Assembly: GCF_002078875.1 (NCBI RefSeq)
Contig: NC_034409.1
Coordinates: 63,830,655-63,894,654, forward strand
Direction of reading: 5' to 3'
Origin: Numida meleagris
Taxonomy: Eukaryota > Chordata > Aves > Galliformes > Numididae
DNA length: 64,000 nucleotides
Shown here: positions 38,205 through 50,100 of the stretch, piece after piece
How positions within the stretch are numbered: the first letter of the stretch is position 1
How the letters are laid out: the number at the start of each line of letters is the position of its first letter
Translations under genes and position numbers: made by a program
The notes under the pieces: generated by a model
What the model saw: the letters and a program-made list of their open reading frames with translations, nothing else
What the model was told of the DNA's origin: nothing
Databases searched by the model: none

Positions 38205-38290
38205 AGGGCTCAGGTAACTCTGTGGGGACCCTCAAGTCCTTAAGAAAGTTAATCCTCATGTAAGCATTGCAGGTTCAAATTCTGGGCCCT
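38205..38290 (+). other. tRNA-like segment (class II tRNA pseudogene or SINE head)
   Basis: The 86-nt segment has potentially pairing ends AGGGCTC (38,205-38,211) and GGGCCCT (38,284-38,290), seven pairs with one G-T. A box-A-like TAACTCTGTGG lies at 38,215 (consensus TAGCTCAGTGG, two differences). A B box GGTTCAAATTC at 38,272-38,282 matches GGTTCRANTCC except at late positions. The length fits a Leu/Ser-type tRNA with a long variable arm, but I could not fold a clean anticodon arm. It is therefore probably a decayed tRNA pseudogene or the head of an old tRNA-derived SINE, not a functional tRNA. Confidence 0.35.
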
Positions 38291-40556
38291 TCAGAAAGAG
38301 CACACTAAGCTCTTTCCAATCCAAAAGGAAACAAAGATGCGGCAGTTTCTAAATCTCTGCAAAGAATTAGCAGAATAATATCTAAATGTACAGTGAAAAG
38401 AGTCTTTCTCTTGAAAGTCATAAACGCATCTTTCTACATAACAGATGACTGTGTTAACCAGAGCACCACTTATTCTATTACACTAAATATTGCCTCAGGA
38501 CCTCAACCAACCATGAGATGACAAGGCTACATGCCAATTCATTAAGTTATTTCAGAAAAATGACGCTCAGGCCAGTATTTCTAAGCTCTAAATTGTACTT
38601 TATAGGAAATTAATGTAGAGACAGAATGACTTTGAGTACAGCAGCACAACGAAGATAAAGTACTCGGTCTGTACACATACCTTCTTCCATGTGAGACTAA
38701 TGTAGCTATTCTGCTGAGGGATGACACATTCCACCTACAGATGAAAAAGGCGTAAGTACTTGTCTATGATAGCTTTAAGTTTTATCATGTATATTATTCA
38801 TAAATTAACCTGTCGGATACTTTCTTAGCTTTGAGATCAGGCCAAGGACTTTGCGAGATTCACTGATCTATCCTTGTGAAAGTAGTGTCTAATATACTCC
38901 ACAGGCTGCAAAGGAAACAATATTAGAACAAATTCTCTCAGGAAAACTAGGCAGGAAGATGCTGTATTTACAGAAATGGGAGTTTAAGTCACTTGGTTCA
39001 CTTTTTTAGCACTCATTATTTATACGAATATTTGCAATGGTGTGATGGCTGCTGAGCTGTAGTGGTGTCCACATGTAGCTGGGAGTTCAAATACACAGGT
39101 CCTCCTTGCTCCTACAGCAAGTAGAAGCAGCACGGAGAACCTTCATCCCCAAAATTCAACTGGTTTACATGAAACTGCCAGAAATGACAACTGCTTTCAG
39201 AACCACATACAGTGGGCACAGATGATTTCAAAAAAGAAATGCTCATTATAGAGCTGCAAAAGTGCAGCAACAATAGGAAAATGAGAATATTATGTTTAAT
39301 CACCTGTTTTCCTGAGGGAAGTAAAAATGTTTTGCATACAAGACCTACTCAGAGACATAATAATACAATAATTCCCAGCACTAAAAACATAGCACATTTT
39401 TCAGCCTTATTATTTTCTAGGTGCTTATGTTTTGTTTGTACTACAGCTGCACAATGCCGATACAACAAAGAGTCTGTCAACCTTAAAAATCATATTTGAA
39501 AGTTCCAGTGAAACATGATTGTGCGTTACTCAGGTTACATGTGGATTCTTCCTGACAGTGTGAAAGATGACAGTTCTCTAGCCAGGCAAGAAAATAATAG
39601 CTTCTGCATGTATTGATGCTCAGACAGTTCCTATAATCTAACTTTAGAATGGCACATTGCTTTTTTACAAACCTGCAAATCCTTTGTGATTGTGGAGTAC
39701 TATTTTCACTACGAATCTCCTTGCAAAACCAGGCATGAAAACTCCATTCCTCTGCCACAGTGTACATAGAACTCTGAGCCCATTCTATGAAACACAGCTG
39801 AACACAAACACTGGAACATAGCAGGAGACACTGGACCTCTCTGCTTAGTTTGTACCCAAAAGAGCAAGAAAAAAATTGAAGTGTCTGCACTTCTTATTTT
39901 CCCCTTTGCAGGCTCTTAAAAAACTCATGTCTTCATGATGCTCCAAGTTAAGCAAGGTTGCAGAACAAATAGAGAGTTGGGCAAACGTTTCCAGCTACAT
40001 TTGCATGAAGGAAGGGAAATATCAGCAGCTTTACATAGTTATTCTCAATCAGTGTCCTGAGGGTATAAAATATACCTGTTCTACCTTACTGAATAGTTAT
40101 TTGCATTCCAGTTAAGACTGAGATGCAAAGCATCAACAGATTTCTAACTATAACCTTGTAAAATATTACCTCACTCTCAAACAACAAATATCATAAAAGA
40201 AAGTAAGAACTCCAGACATTCACAAGAACTCCCTCCCCTTACCTCCAGGAAAGGCAGAAAGCCGAGTACTAGCACCGTATTTTGAGATATTCATCAATTT
40301 TAAGAGAGAATAATTTACCTACAGCTTCCAAGTTGGTAAGAGAGTTGGTTTGCAAACATGTCTCAGCATAATGCCTCAAGTCACCACCCTAAATTTTTTT
40401 TATATCTCTAGCCTTGAGCAACATCAGCTTGTTTACTAAAACTAGCTCAAACAAAAATCCACAACTAAACAAAAATTAAACCCCCAGAACTGCAGAGGAA
40501 TATTCTCCAAGGACAAAGAAGAACTGTCAGTGTTAGCTGATTTTCCAGTGTGCTTC

Positions 40557-40653
40557 AAAAAAAAAAAAAAAGAAAGAAAGAAAAAATTAAAAAAAAAAAA
40601 AGAAGAAAGGAAAAAATAAAATAAAATAAAGTAAAATAAAATAAAATAAAATA
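40557..40653. repeat. A-rich tract with (AAAG)n and (AAAAT)n
   Basis: Nearly 100 bp that are almost all A on the plus strand, grading from A-runs into GAAAGAAAG and then into AAAAT pentamers. No retroelement body precedes it on the plus strand. It is a probable recombination and sequencing-error hotspot. Confidence 0.92.
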
Positions 40654-42082
40654 ATCACCTCAAGATATCTGGCATGTGGAAGATACAGAGTTCTCCTCTC
40701 CCAGCATTAGGAAAAGGGCTTCCTACATACCAGAAAGCCATGGAAAGCCCATCACAAGCAGAACCCAAAGGAAGTTTGTGCCCAAGAAAGATCCATCTGC
40801 TCTTTATTTTTACCCGAAAGGCACCACAGCCACTATTCAATGCTGCACATAAACTGATGAAAAGTAGGCAATGGGAAGCTACCAGCTGGAATATTTAATG
40901 GGTAAATATTTACAGATGTTGCAACAAACCTAGCAAAAATAATTACATATCTTACAAAAGTTAAAAATAGGAAGTTACCGGGATCTGCCTACGCTAAGAA
41001 AGACAAATAATTTTGGCATTATCGGTTAGGCTGGCGAATTTGCACACAAAGTACACCTACAACCAACAGCCGAGATTGCTGTCCCTCACAGCCCTCCTTC
41101 TTTCTCACCCAAACATATCCCACAACACAAGAGCCCCTCTACAAACAGCTCACATATGGTGCTAAACCCCTCAGCCAGAATGTTTTAAAAAGAAAGAAAG
41201 AAAAAAGCACCAGAGTAATTTGATGCAGCTGCAAGCTCAGAGAGGCACCCAGCCCATCATCTGTGATCAGGCCTGTGCTCCGCTCTGCTGAGCACTCAGG
41301 GCACTGACATGGTTGGCCCACAGCCCTACCACAGAGTGAAGGCAAAAACATCACCAAAGTAAGAGAGAACTTCTTACACAGAAGAAGAATGAGCTGCCAT
41401 CAGATTCTTGCACGTGGGAGATGCCTGCAACTTAAAAATGAAGCCTCTTTTGATAAAAGCTTTGCAAAAGAGCATAGAAATGAAAGAGGAGGGAACTAAT
41501 CTCACTAACACAAAAGTATATACACAATGGTTCCTAACAGTTCCAACCCATCAGGGTTTCCTCCTTTCCTTTAAGAGCACAGGCAGTCCTTTTACTTGTT
41601 CTCAGCACAGGAACAGGGTGATCATGACCTGCTTGAGCTGCTCTGGACAAGGCCCAGGCTCTGAGGCCTGGCCTCTGAGATGCTGCAAAGCACAGGCACA
41701 GTCGGGCACAGGATGGCAGCTGGAATCTCTTCCATGTGCTCGAAAAGCACCAGGGCAGCACCCCTGGTTCTTCACACAACACAGGGCGAGGATGAAAGCA
41801 TGTACTAACGGAATACAACACAGCAAAGGGATATTCTTCTTAATACACCCTAAATGGTGTTTTATGGGAGCTCAGAGACTTACCACATTTTGTGAGGACT
41901 AGAAAATTATATGAAATATGCACACCTAACTCAAGTCCCAAATGGGATGTGTAGTGTCCAGTTACCATAGCAACTTTCTTTTCAAGCTCCAGGACAAACT
42001 GAGTTTCCGATTCTCTGTACAAATGCAGTTGTGAGAACAGAACAGATAAGATAACTACTGCTACAGCCTCATTTCAAGTACC

Positions 42083-42142
42083 TAAAATAAAATAAAATAA
42101 AATGATTACATTTAAGATTGCACACTTTTTTTTTTTTTTTTT
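42083..42142. repeat. (AAAAT)n followed by T17
   Basis: A pentameric AAAAT run at 42,083-42,102 is followed about 20 bp later by an uninterrupted T17 at 42,126-42,142. The opposed A-rich and T-rich runs could pair. Confidence 0.85.
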
Positions 42143-42293
42143 ATCCTGAAGGTCAAAATAAAGCACTTGTGCACAACAGATATTCAAAAGTGTCATAAAG
42201 GTCATCTAGGAGAACAAGATGGTCCCCATGAGCTAAGAATTTTACATATAGCACATATCTATTAGGCAAAAACACATGTTTTTAGAATGCTAT

Positions 42294-42397
42294 TTCATAG
42301 ATTCATGGAATGGCTTGGGTTGGAAGGGACCTTAAAAATCACTGAGCTCCAACACCCTGCAATGGGCAGGGCTGCCACCCACCAGATCAGGCTGTCT
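42294..42397 (-). mobile_element. CR1 LINE 3'-end fragment
   Basis: It begins TCATAGATTCATGGAATGGC and continues with 'TTGGGTTGGAAGGGACCTTA', 'AAATCACTGAGCTCCAACAC' and 'GGGCAGGGCTGCCACCCACC' then AGATCAGGCTG. These are the canonical CR1 3' UTR blocks in reverse complement, so the element is on the minus strand. Low divergence suggests a comparatively young subfamily. Confidence 0.95.
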
Positions 42398-43524
42398 CTT
42401 ATGTAGCATAAAAGTTGTAAAAATCTGTAATGTATAATGCAAAACCTCAAAGGCAGTTCAGGTAAGCTCCCTCTTTAAGATCAGGTCACTAACTCTTAAA
42501 GGAAACAACTATTTGGAAGAGATCTTTCATTCGCTAGCTACCATTATTGCTTTAGTAAGGAAATACTGCAGTTTTTATCTGAGACAAAGTCTCAGTGCTG
42601 TGTTACAGAAACAAATTTTGCTTACTTGAAGTAGTATACTTTTCCCAATCCTGACTGCAGACTACTTGCTACGATGAAAACTTTCTTCTTTACAAGTGTT
42701 TCTGTGAATGACCACCTCAGTTATTTATACTGTGGTTTTTAGAAATTCCTCATATGATTTTCAACCGATTCACCATCTACTTTTAATTAATGTTCAGGTC
42801 TGATTTTGTTACTTGTTCAGGAGCATCCTCATTTTACTAATGGATGAAAATTGATACTATTCCTTTAAATATAGTTGCAGTACTGAATTGTAGCAGCTGT
42901 TAAAAAAAAAATAGCTGGCAAAATTTCCCTTCCTTTGGGATAAATGGGAATAAAATGCATCTAGTTATCATCATAGAGAAAAAAATTCGATGTTCCTGTA
43001 AGCTGTGAGTCACTGAGTTATTTGGTCTTGTTTTTAATATATTTTAAAGGAATCTTAACAACTTTTTTTTCCTTTTCTTCAGGAAGTCTTAGGGTTGCAA
43101 AATTTCCTTTTCCTCCCAATAGTATTTATTATCTGGCAGGGGAGGAAAGGCTCTCCAAATGAATGCATCATAGGCTAGCAAAACTGTAATCTTACTTAAA
43201 AAAGGCTGATAGTTAAACAGATAGCCACAAGTTGCCTGTTACAGAAAAATAAATGGGTTATTGAGATGCAATATTGAAGGGAAGTCTAAGGTAAATCTGT
43301 TAGCAGCACCTAGTTTGTCCCAATCATCACCACCATCTTAACAGTTACCTTGGCATCGTTTATCAGCCATCAGTTTCAGACAAGTTCATTGCATTTCTGC
43401 TGCAGCTGGAACTCTACTTATGGAAAAAGGAAAATGTCAAACCAAGATTTCGTTATAACTATTACTTAAGTTCTATTTACTGAGTAAGTAAACATTTCAG
43501 AGTGTATGTTCTCTCCAGGTCACA
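42398..43524. other. Non-coding stretch between two CR1 copies
   Basis: AT-rich unique sequence with several T-runs and A-runs. No open frame of interest, no splice-bounded exon and no recognised repeat. Confidence 0.45.
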
Positions 43525-44222
43525 GAGATCACAGAATCACAAAAATGCAGGGGTTGGAAGGGACCTCAAGAGATCATCGAGTCCATCCCCCCTGCAAAGC
43601 AGGCTCACTACAGCAGGCTGCACAGGTAGGCATCCAGGTGGGTCTTGAATTCATCTCCAGCGAAGGAGACTCCACAACCTCTCAGGGCAGCCTGTTCCAG
43701 TGCTCTGTCACCCTCACTGTGAAGAAGTTTCTTCCTTGGTGTGGAACATCCTATGCTCAAGTTTATGGCCATTTCCCCTTGTCCTGTCCCCACAGACAGC
43801 TGAAAAGAATCTGGCCTCGTCCCTTTGACTCCCACACTTAAGATATTTCTATACATTAAGATCCCCTCTCAGCATTCTTTTCTCCAGGCTGAAAGACCCA
43901 GGTCACTCAGACATTCCTCATAAGAGAGATGCAACAGGCCCTTTATCATCTTCATGGCCCTCTGATGGACTCTTTCCTGGAAATCCCTGTCTTTTTTGTA
44001 CTGGGGAGCCCAGAACTGGACACAGTACTCCAGGTGAGGCCTGATCAGGGCAGAGTAGAGGGGGAGGATCACCTCCCTTGATCTGCTGGCCACGCTCCTT
44101 TTAATGCATCCCAGGATCCCACTGGCCTTCTTGGCCACCAGAGCACACTGCTGGCTCATGGCCAACCTGTCATCCACCAGGACCCCCAGGTCCCTCTCTG
44201 CAGAGCTCCTCTCCAGCAGATG
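43525..44222 (-). mobile_element. CR1 LINE, about 700 bp, 5'-truncated
   Basis: The left end ATCACAGAATCACAAAAATG marks the CR1 3' tail, followed by 'GGTTGGAAGGGACCTCAAGA' and 'GATCATCGAGTCC'. The body reaches about 44,222, where homology stops after 'GGTCCCTCTCTGCAGAGCTC'-type sequence. It covers the 3' UTR and the last part of ORF2 and is one of the better preserved copies in the window. The next CR1 to the left (42.3 kb) is also on the minus strand. Confidence 0.95.
43869..44177 (-). pseudogene. CR1 ORF2 C-terminal fragment (open over 102 codons)
   Basis: This frame has no stop over about 100 codons and reads [20 protein letters not shown], then [20 protein letters not shown] and [20 protein letters not shown]. 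These are the hallmark CR1 ORF2 C-terminal sequences downstream of the RT palm. It lacks endonuclease and RT catalytic motifs because of 5' truncation, so it cannot be active alone. The long open frame suggests fairly recent insertion. Confidence 0.9.
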
Positions 44223-47031
44223 ATGTTAACCAGTGATGTAACAGTGATGGCAGCATCAGAATTAAGACTCAGCTACAACTTGGTGAGAGGAAAGAAGAGA
44301 AAAAAGAAAGAAAAAAAATATAAAAATCACACTTTGTCAGGTTTGTTTCAAGAACACCAGTTGTTCATTTTAGCACACCACAGTCCCAAACAGTGAAGGT
44401 GCTGTCAGTCAAAATGCTTCAACTACAAACATGCTCCAGGCTTGTATTTAGGGAAAGAAGTGCCTAAATAGGTGAAAATAATCTCTGCTCAGGGAATATA
44501 TTTAGACATATTAGAGTGGAAGAATAATGAATAAATTAAAACATGGTTTTGCCTTGTGAGAAGAGCAGTGGCAGTGCTGTACAAGGGGCTGGTTACAGCC
44601 CCAGTTGGCCAGAAAGTCCTTCTGCTCTTTTGGCTCATGGCCCGTTTAGACGAAAAAAAGCAATCGTGCCAGCAGAGCTTGTGTGTCCTGAGCACTTCAG
44701 ATCCTTTCAAGATCGATGGGGAGTCAGGGTCACCATTCTACAAGTCTGTATTTTTAAAAATCTCTTTGTGTGCCGTCAGTGTGTGCACAGACTCTCAAAA
44801 GTCACTACAGATGCACAATATTCAGTCAGAGTTTTGCATCTGCCCTCTTAAAGGTCTCATTTCTCAAATGCTTTTTTTTTTCCCTCCACAAAATGAGTAT
44901 TTCCAACTGAATTCTCCCTTTTAGAACAAGACTTAGTGTCTTCCATGGTGTAATCTACAGCTGATGCACTGAATTATTGTATTAAACTCTTGTATTCAAT
45001 ATTCAAATACAGCATTTTCTTCAACTGGTCAAAATCACACAACCTTCTCTTAGCGAGCTGCACGCAAACCACCCAACATCCCCTTGAGCTGCAGTGCAGT
45101 TCCATCCCCAAGTGACCACTAAGCTCTTGTGCCTATAGTAACCCCTTCCTTTACTCTTGGGAACAAAATTTGAATTTTAATGCTAATGTGTACAGTTTCC
45201 TCCTTGTTAGACGAACCGGCATACCCATTCACAACACTAATAAGTTGAAATGAGTAGTGACAGTTTCCAGTCATGCAGAAACATAGGCAGACTCAGATGT
45301 CATTCTCAAAATGGTGGCTGACTTCTGAGACAGCATCACAGTCCAATTGCCAACAAAGATATCTAATTTTTAAATGACTCAGGGCAGATCGAAGAGCCTG
45401 ATACCAATAGGACTAGTAGGGATAAGAAGAAAAAGTATATTTCACACATTAGCAAACACATTAGAATCCCCCAAAAGAGAAAGCGGTCTTAGTTTTGAAC
45501 AAAAGTACTTGCCTTCATGAGGAAAAGCAACTTACTGTTAATTCAAGATAAAATCACACTACTGGAGGTGAGCCAGTTCATTGTTTTCACAAGACTTAGC
45601 AGACTGAACTCAAGATGACAGAGGAATCCCAGGGCTTTGCAGAAGAGGGACAAAAGCCATCAGCTCTGGTTTCCTGAGTGGCAGCACTGATGTTCCCCAC
45701 TCCACACCTCTGCTTGCTACCACTGTCAACAGTCCCTCCTGATATCATGGCTGGGGAATTAACTTTCTAGGATATTGGGACAATAGTTACATTTTTCACT
45801 ATTTGGTAGCTAACCACATCCATTTTCACTCAGTGCAAAACATCCGGATAAAATATATAGAAACAAATATAAATATATAGAAGCAAAAACCATTTCTTCT
45901 GCTCCATCTATACAGTAGACGTTATGGAAAGCAAGAAAATACTCTGCCTACAGAGTTATGTACCTCCCATTTAACTGCTAGCTTTTACAGGGGTAACTCT
46001 AGATGGAGAAAGAATTGAGTGGAAACAAATTTAAGTGCTTCTTGATATGAGACACTGAGGACTCTCCTAACTCTCAACAGTAATGTACTGCTTATTCCCC
46101 AATCAACAACTGCAGTTTCTTAATCCTCACACCGCTCACCAAATCTAGTACACCTACATCTACAGTGCAATACTGCAATTGTGACAGCTGATTTTTTAGC
46201 CTAGCAAACAGCTGGAAACTGTGATAGATGGAAATGGAAAAGAGATAAGAGTTTGCAAGAAATGGATAGCATAGCATAGCTTGTGGCAGTACTGAATAGT
46301 AACATTGAGAATACCACTGAGAACACACATATTTCATTAATTAGCTTTTCAGAAATTTGAAGTAGCCAACCTTACATACAAATGATCTCAGCCCTTTTTA
46401 ATAAAATAATCAGCCCCAAAACAGAGAGGTTAATCCTCATGTTTACTTCATCAGGACACAGGAAGTGCCCAAAATATGTTATTTGTTGATTAACACTCAT
46501 ATCAATCTCTGAATTTCCACCTCTCCTCCAAAATCTACAGCTGAACAGAGTAAAATAAGAATCAGCCTATGAGAACCAGTGTATTACAGCACTTTCAGCC
46601 TCTCTTCACTGTACAGTCTGAAGATGGTAAGCATTTTAAGACTTCTTTATAGTTTATACTACAGTGACATACCAATGAGATGGAATACTGCCTGAGGACT
46701 GCAGAAGAACATCAAAGATTATTAAAGAGAGAAAAGGGAGATCATTAGGTAGTTTTAGATCCTCTCTCTCAAACTCTCATCTCAGATAAACACAGTTTTT
46801 CTTTATTTGATTTTGTGTCTGGAGTTAGACATTGCCCAGCCCTGTTCTCATGAAAGCATGATGCTCATTTAAAATAAAACACAACTTCAAACAAAAGTCA
46901 CTGCCCATACTAAAATGACAAAAAAAAAAAGTGTCAAATTCTTTTAAATTGTTTCCATATGATCTAAGACTCTATTAATAAAACAAGAACCAGACTTTTG
47001 GGGGGGGTTGTTGTTGTTTTTGGCTTGTTTT
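44223..47031. other. Non-coding stretch
   Basis: No supported gene. Overlapping plus-strand frames at 44,543-44,924 (102 and 122 codons) carry no recognised domain. There is an A10 run near 46,920. A G8 run at 47,000-47,007 is followed by TTG/TTTG repeats leading up to the CR1 at 47,042. Confidence 0.45.
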
Positions 47032-47041
47032 TTGTTTGTTT

Positions 47042-47150
47042 GGTCTAGTTTCTTTGGTCTAGTGGTTGGCGACCCTGCACTCAGCAGGGAGGTTGAGACT
47101 AGATGATCTTTGAGGTCCTTTTCAACCCAGGCCGTTCTATGATTCTATGA
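47042..47150 (+). mobile_element. CR1 LINE 3' fragment, possibly with target duplication
   Basis: The plus strand reads 'GGTCTAGTGGTTGGCGACCC', then 'GAGACTAGATGATCTTTGAG', 'GTCCTTTTCAACCCAGGCCG' and terminal TTCTATGATTCTATGA. This is a sense-orientation CR1 3' end of about 109 bp. It is flanked by TTGTTTGTTT on both sides (47,032-47,041 and 47,151-47,160). That could be a target-site duplication or chance in T/G-rich DNA. Confidence 0.93.
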
Positions 47151-47160
47151 TTGTTTGTTT

Positions 47161-50100
47161 TTTAATATTTGAGTAAGCATTTTAAGAGCAAGCAGAAAGA
47201 TAAGTTGCCCCATTACAATCAGTGGAACAAATGTTTATAGATCAGTATTTTGACCCTATATTAACCCCTCTCCCCTGCAACTGGAGGACAACCCCTTCAC
47301 AAAGACCATTACCGGGATTCATCAGCAACCATTTCCAGTAGGGCTGAAGAATACATTCAAAGTGGTCAAGGTAGGTTTTAGACAATTCTCAGTCTGCTTT
47401 GAAACAAAAAAGATTTCTGTTTGCCACATCCAACGAATGAGGGGGAGAAGACTTTTTGCTAAGATGCAAACATTTGAATTCTACTGTATATCAGGCCCTA
47501 CAGTTTATCAGATTCACAGTACATGAATTGTATTATTTTCCAGAAAATATTAACAGCTGAAGACATATACACATAACCAGATGTTTTCTTCCTAGGAAAG
47601 ACACTACAGATGAAAAAAATATATATGTATCTGTTGTAATACTGGACAGAAACTGGCAAGCTGTTTGCGCAGAGTGTATATACAAATGGTCTTAAAGACA
47701 TTAATGATAAAAAGCAAGAGAGGGCAAAGGCCCTGCAATAGTTTTTTTTGGCTGAAACATTTCTCTGGAGGCGTAATGTGTCCAGAGTGAAGAGTGCACG
47801 TTTAGACCAAGAATGTTACTCACACATGGTTTATAATCAGTGAGTGCACCACCACCACCAGCCCAACGCCTGTGAAAAATCATTTTTGTTCAACAAAAAC
47901 TACCCCAAGCTCCAGATCTACATCAGTTTAAGGTCATTTGATTCCTGAAGGCATGTGTCTATCACAGGGGAATATCTGGAAGACTCCTCTATTCCTATAA
48001 GTCATCATGGCAACAGCACTGTCTCAGAACATCTCATTACTGGCAGCAAGAGTCCCATGCTCAGCAGGCAAGCAGTGAGCACATAAAGAGCAAGGTTATA
48101 TCTAAAATTCCAGTTCACCGTTCTGTACTTCCTGAAGAAGTTGCTGCACTCAAAATCTGCGAAGGAGACTTTTAGGCCAAGCAGGACTCGCATCAGTTGT
48201 GACATTCCAACACAGTCATAGTGGATTCAATTTACTAAACTGCCTGAAATAACATCTGTGAATCTTGTTCAATAGCAGCCATAAAGATCATATGACTATG
48301 GAGAAAAAGTGTTATTGCTGGCATTACTGGGAGTACTAGGACAGCGTGCATCTGGACATCCATGTCACCGTACAACACTATCTCCAAAGTTCAGGAGGTA
48401 GAAAGGCCCAGACTTGATCAAATCTGCCAAGGTGGAGATAAACAGGAACCCCAACGATACTTCTGTGGATATTTCCCACGGGGCAATATAGCTTTTAACT
48501 CTTCAAAAATGTTTCCCAACCAAATATCAGCCTTGTGAGCCAAAAACAGTTATGCATAGAAGTTTATATAATGGTTCAGAAAGAGATTCAAGCTTATACA
48601 ATTTATACAGTGAAGCGTGAAAAGAAAGGACAGGCTCCAGCATCATCTGCTTTTAGCCTAGGAGGTTTTGGGGAAAGGCCCGTATGCAGAAGAGTAAATC
48701 TCATGTAGCGCATTTGCTACATGCCAAAAAATATATAAATACAAACAACAGTACCAAGGGGAGTATCACCATGTTCTGGCATTCACACAATTCCAACACA
48801 GAACCACTGGAAATTCACTAACATACTTAGTGAAAAATGCCAATACATGCAAGAGGCAACAGGTTTAAATGAATGTGTCTATCATGGACAAAGAGGAAGG
48901 ACTAGAAATCTTGGTTTATATTTTTCTACCAGAAATATTAGGGCAGAAGCTCTCCTCCTTCATACATTCTGAAGGTCAAACCAAATGATGTAATGATCCC
49001 CCATGGCCTTCAACAGGTTTTATAGATAATACGACTTAAAAATAGATATGATGTTTAAATTATAAAATTCTCTTGAAATTGAGTGCCTGGTACAATAAGC
49101 CTTCATTCACTGGCTAACATCTGGACAAGCTATCACAATACAAACAGGTAGATACTCTGAAATTGTAACTTCATCCCTCTGACTCCCTCTGCCTGAAATG
49201 TAAACAACACATACTATCTCCTACTCAGTCTGCATCAGCCAGGTGCAGAACTGCAGAAGGGCATGCAGATGGATGACATGCCTACAGTGCAGACACCGTA
49301 CCAGGTTCAGGCACAAGATATGGTTTAGCTGTGGCTGTAAGGACCTCTGTCCTCAGCCACAAGCACAGAGACCACACCGTCCCACACAACTCAGCCTCTT
49401 TCCTGTGCTGGAGGAGCCAGTTAAAATCAGCTTGGACATATCTCCTCTGTCCTGACATCTCTGCTGTAGGGCCTGCTCCGAATTACTTCATTCAAAGTCT
49501 GTTCCCATGCAGTAACGGCCGGAGGTCACCGTCCTGGTTCAGGATGAATGATTTGAATTCATTAAGTGTACCAAATTATACACTACATTTTTGCGCAATT
49601 TCCAAGTGGAAGGCCAAACAAGAAGTACAGGAGGGAGGTGCTGTCATCACCAGCTACACGGCTGTTTAACTGGTAACAAGTACAACATAACACAGCAAGG
49701 CTCACCAATTCGTATGAACGGCCTGTAAGTCCACTGGAAATCACTTAATTTCTTAAGCGAATGCAAAAATCAGATTGCTTTGCTTTTGCATATGTTTTGA
49801 CAATGGCTATTTCATTTCATGTATTACGATAATGCATAAAGCACCATCAAAAGCAGCACAAAATCTCTTATAATTGCAGTCTAGTAATGCAAGATCTCAC
49901 TGAAGCACACCATTAATTCCTTGACAGTTAGGGAACGAGCCAAACACTTTGTGCAAATGAAGGATTAGCAAGGTTTCAACACATACATTTCTTTGCACTT
50001 AAATAGTGCAAGGAATGAACCTTATTAAAAAAGAATTTCATATTAGACTTCAAAATGATGGCCCCTTAGGCAGGTTTTCTGTACTTCAAAAGACAGCTAT

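Larger units (their letters stand above)
29828..42293. other. Long non-coding stretch
   Basis: About 12.5 kb without a recognisable gene or LINE. It is AT-rich, with homopolymer A-runs near 30,019-30,035, 34,780-34,793 and 35,359-35,370, and a T12 near 33,558. Other simple repeats are (AAT)n at 31,825-31,838 and 32,001-32,018, and (AAAT)n at 32,070-32,088. A 166-codon minus frame (33,199-33,699) and 135-codon minus frame (39,483-39,890) have no domain and no exon borders. Listed separately are the tRNA-like segment at 38.2 kb and the A-rich tract at 40.6 kb. The CR1-free run is long compared with the rest. Confidence 0.45.

Noticed and set aside
39483..39890. 135-codon Cys/Ser-rich minus-strand frame
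   Set aside because: No ordered cysteine pattern matching a known family and no signal peptide or splice context; treated as chance.
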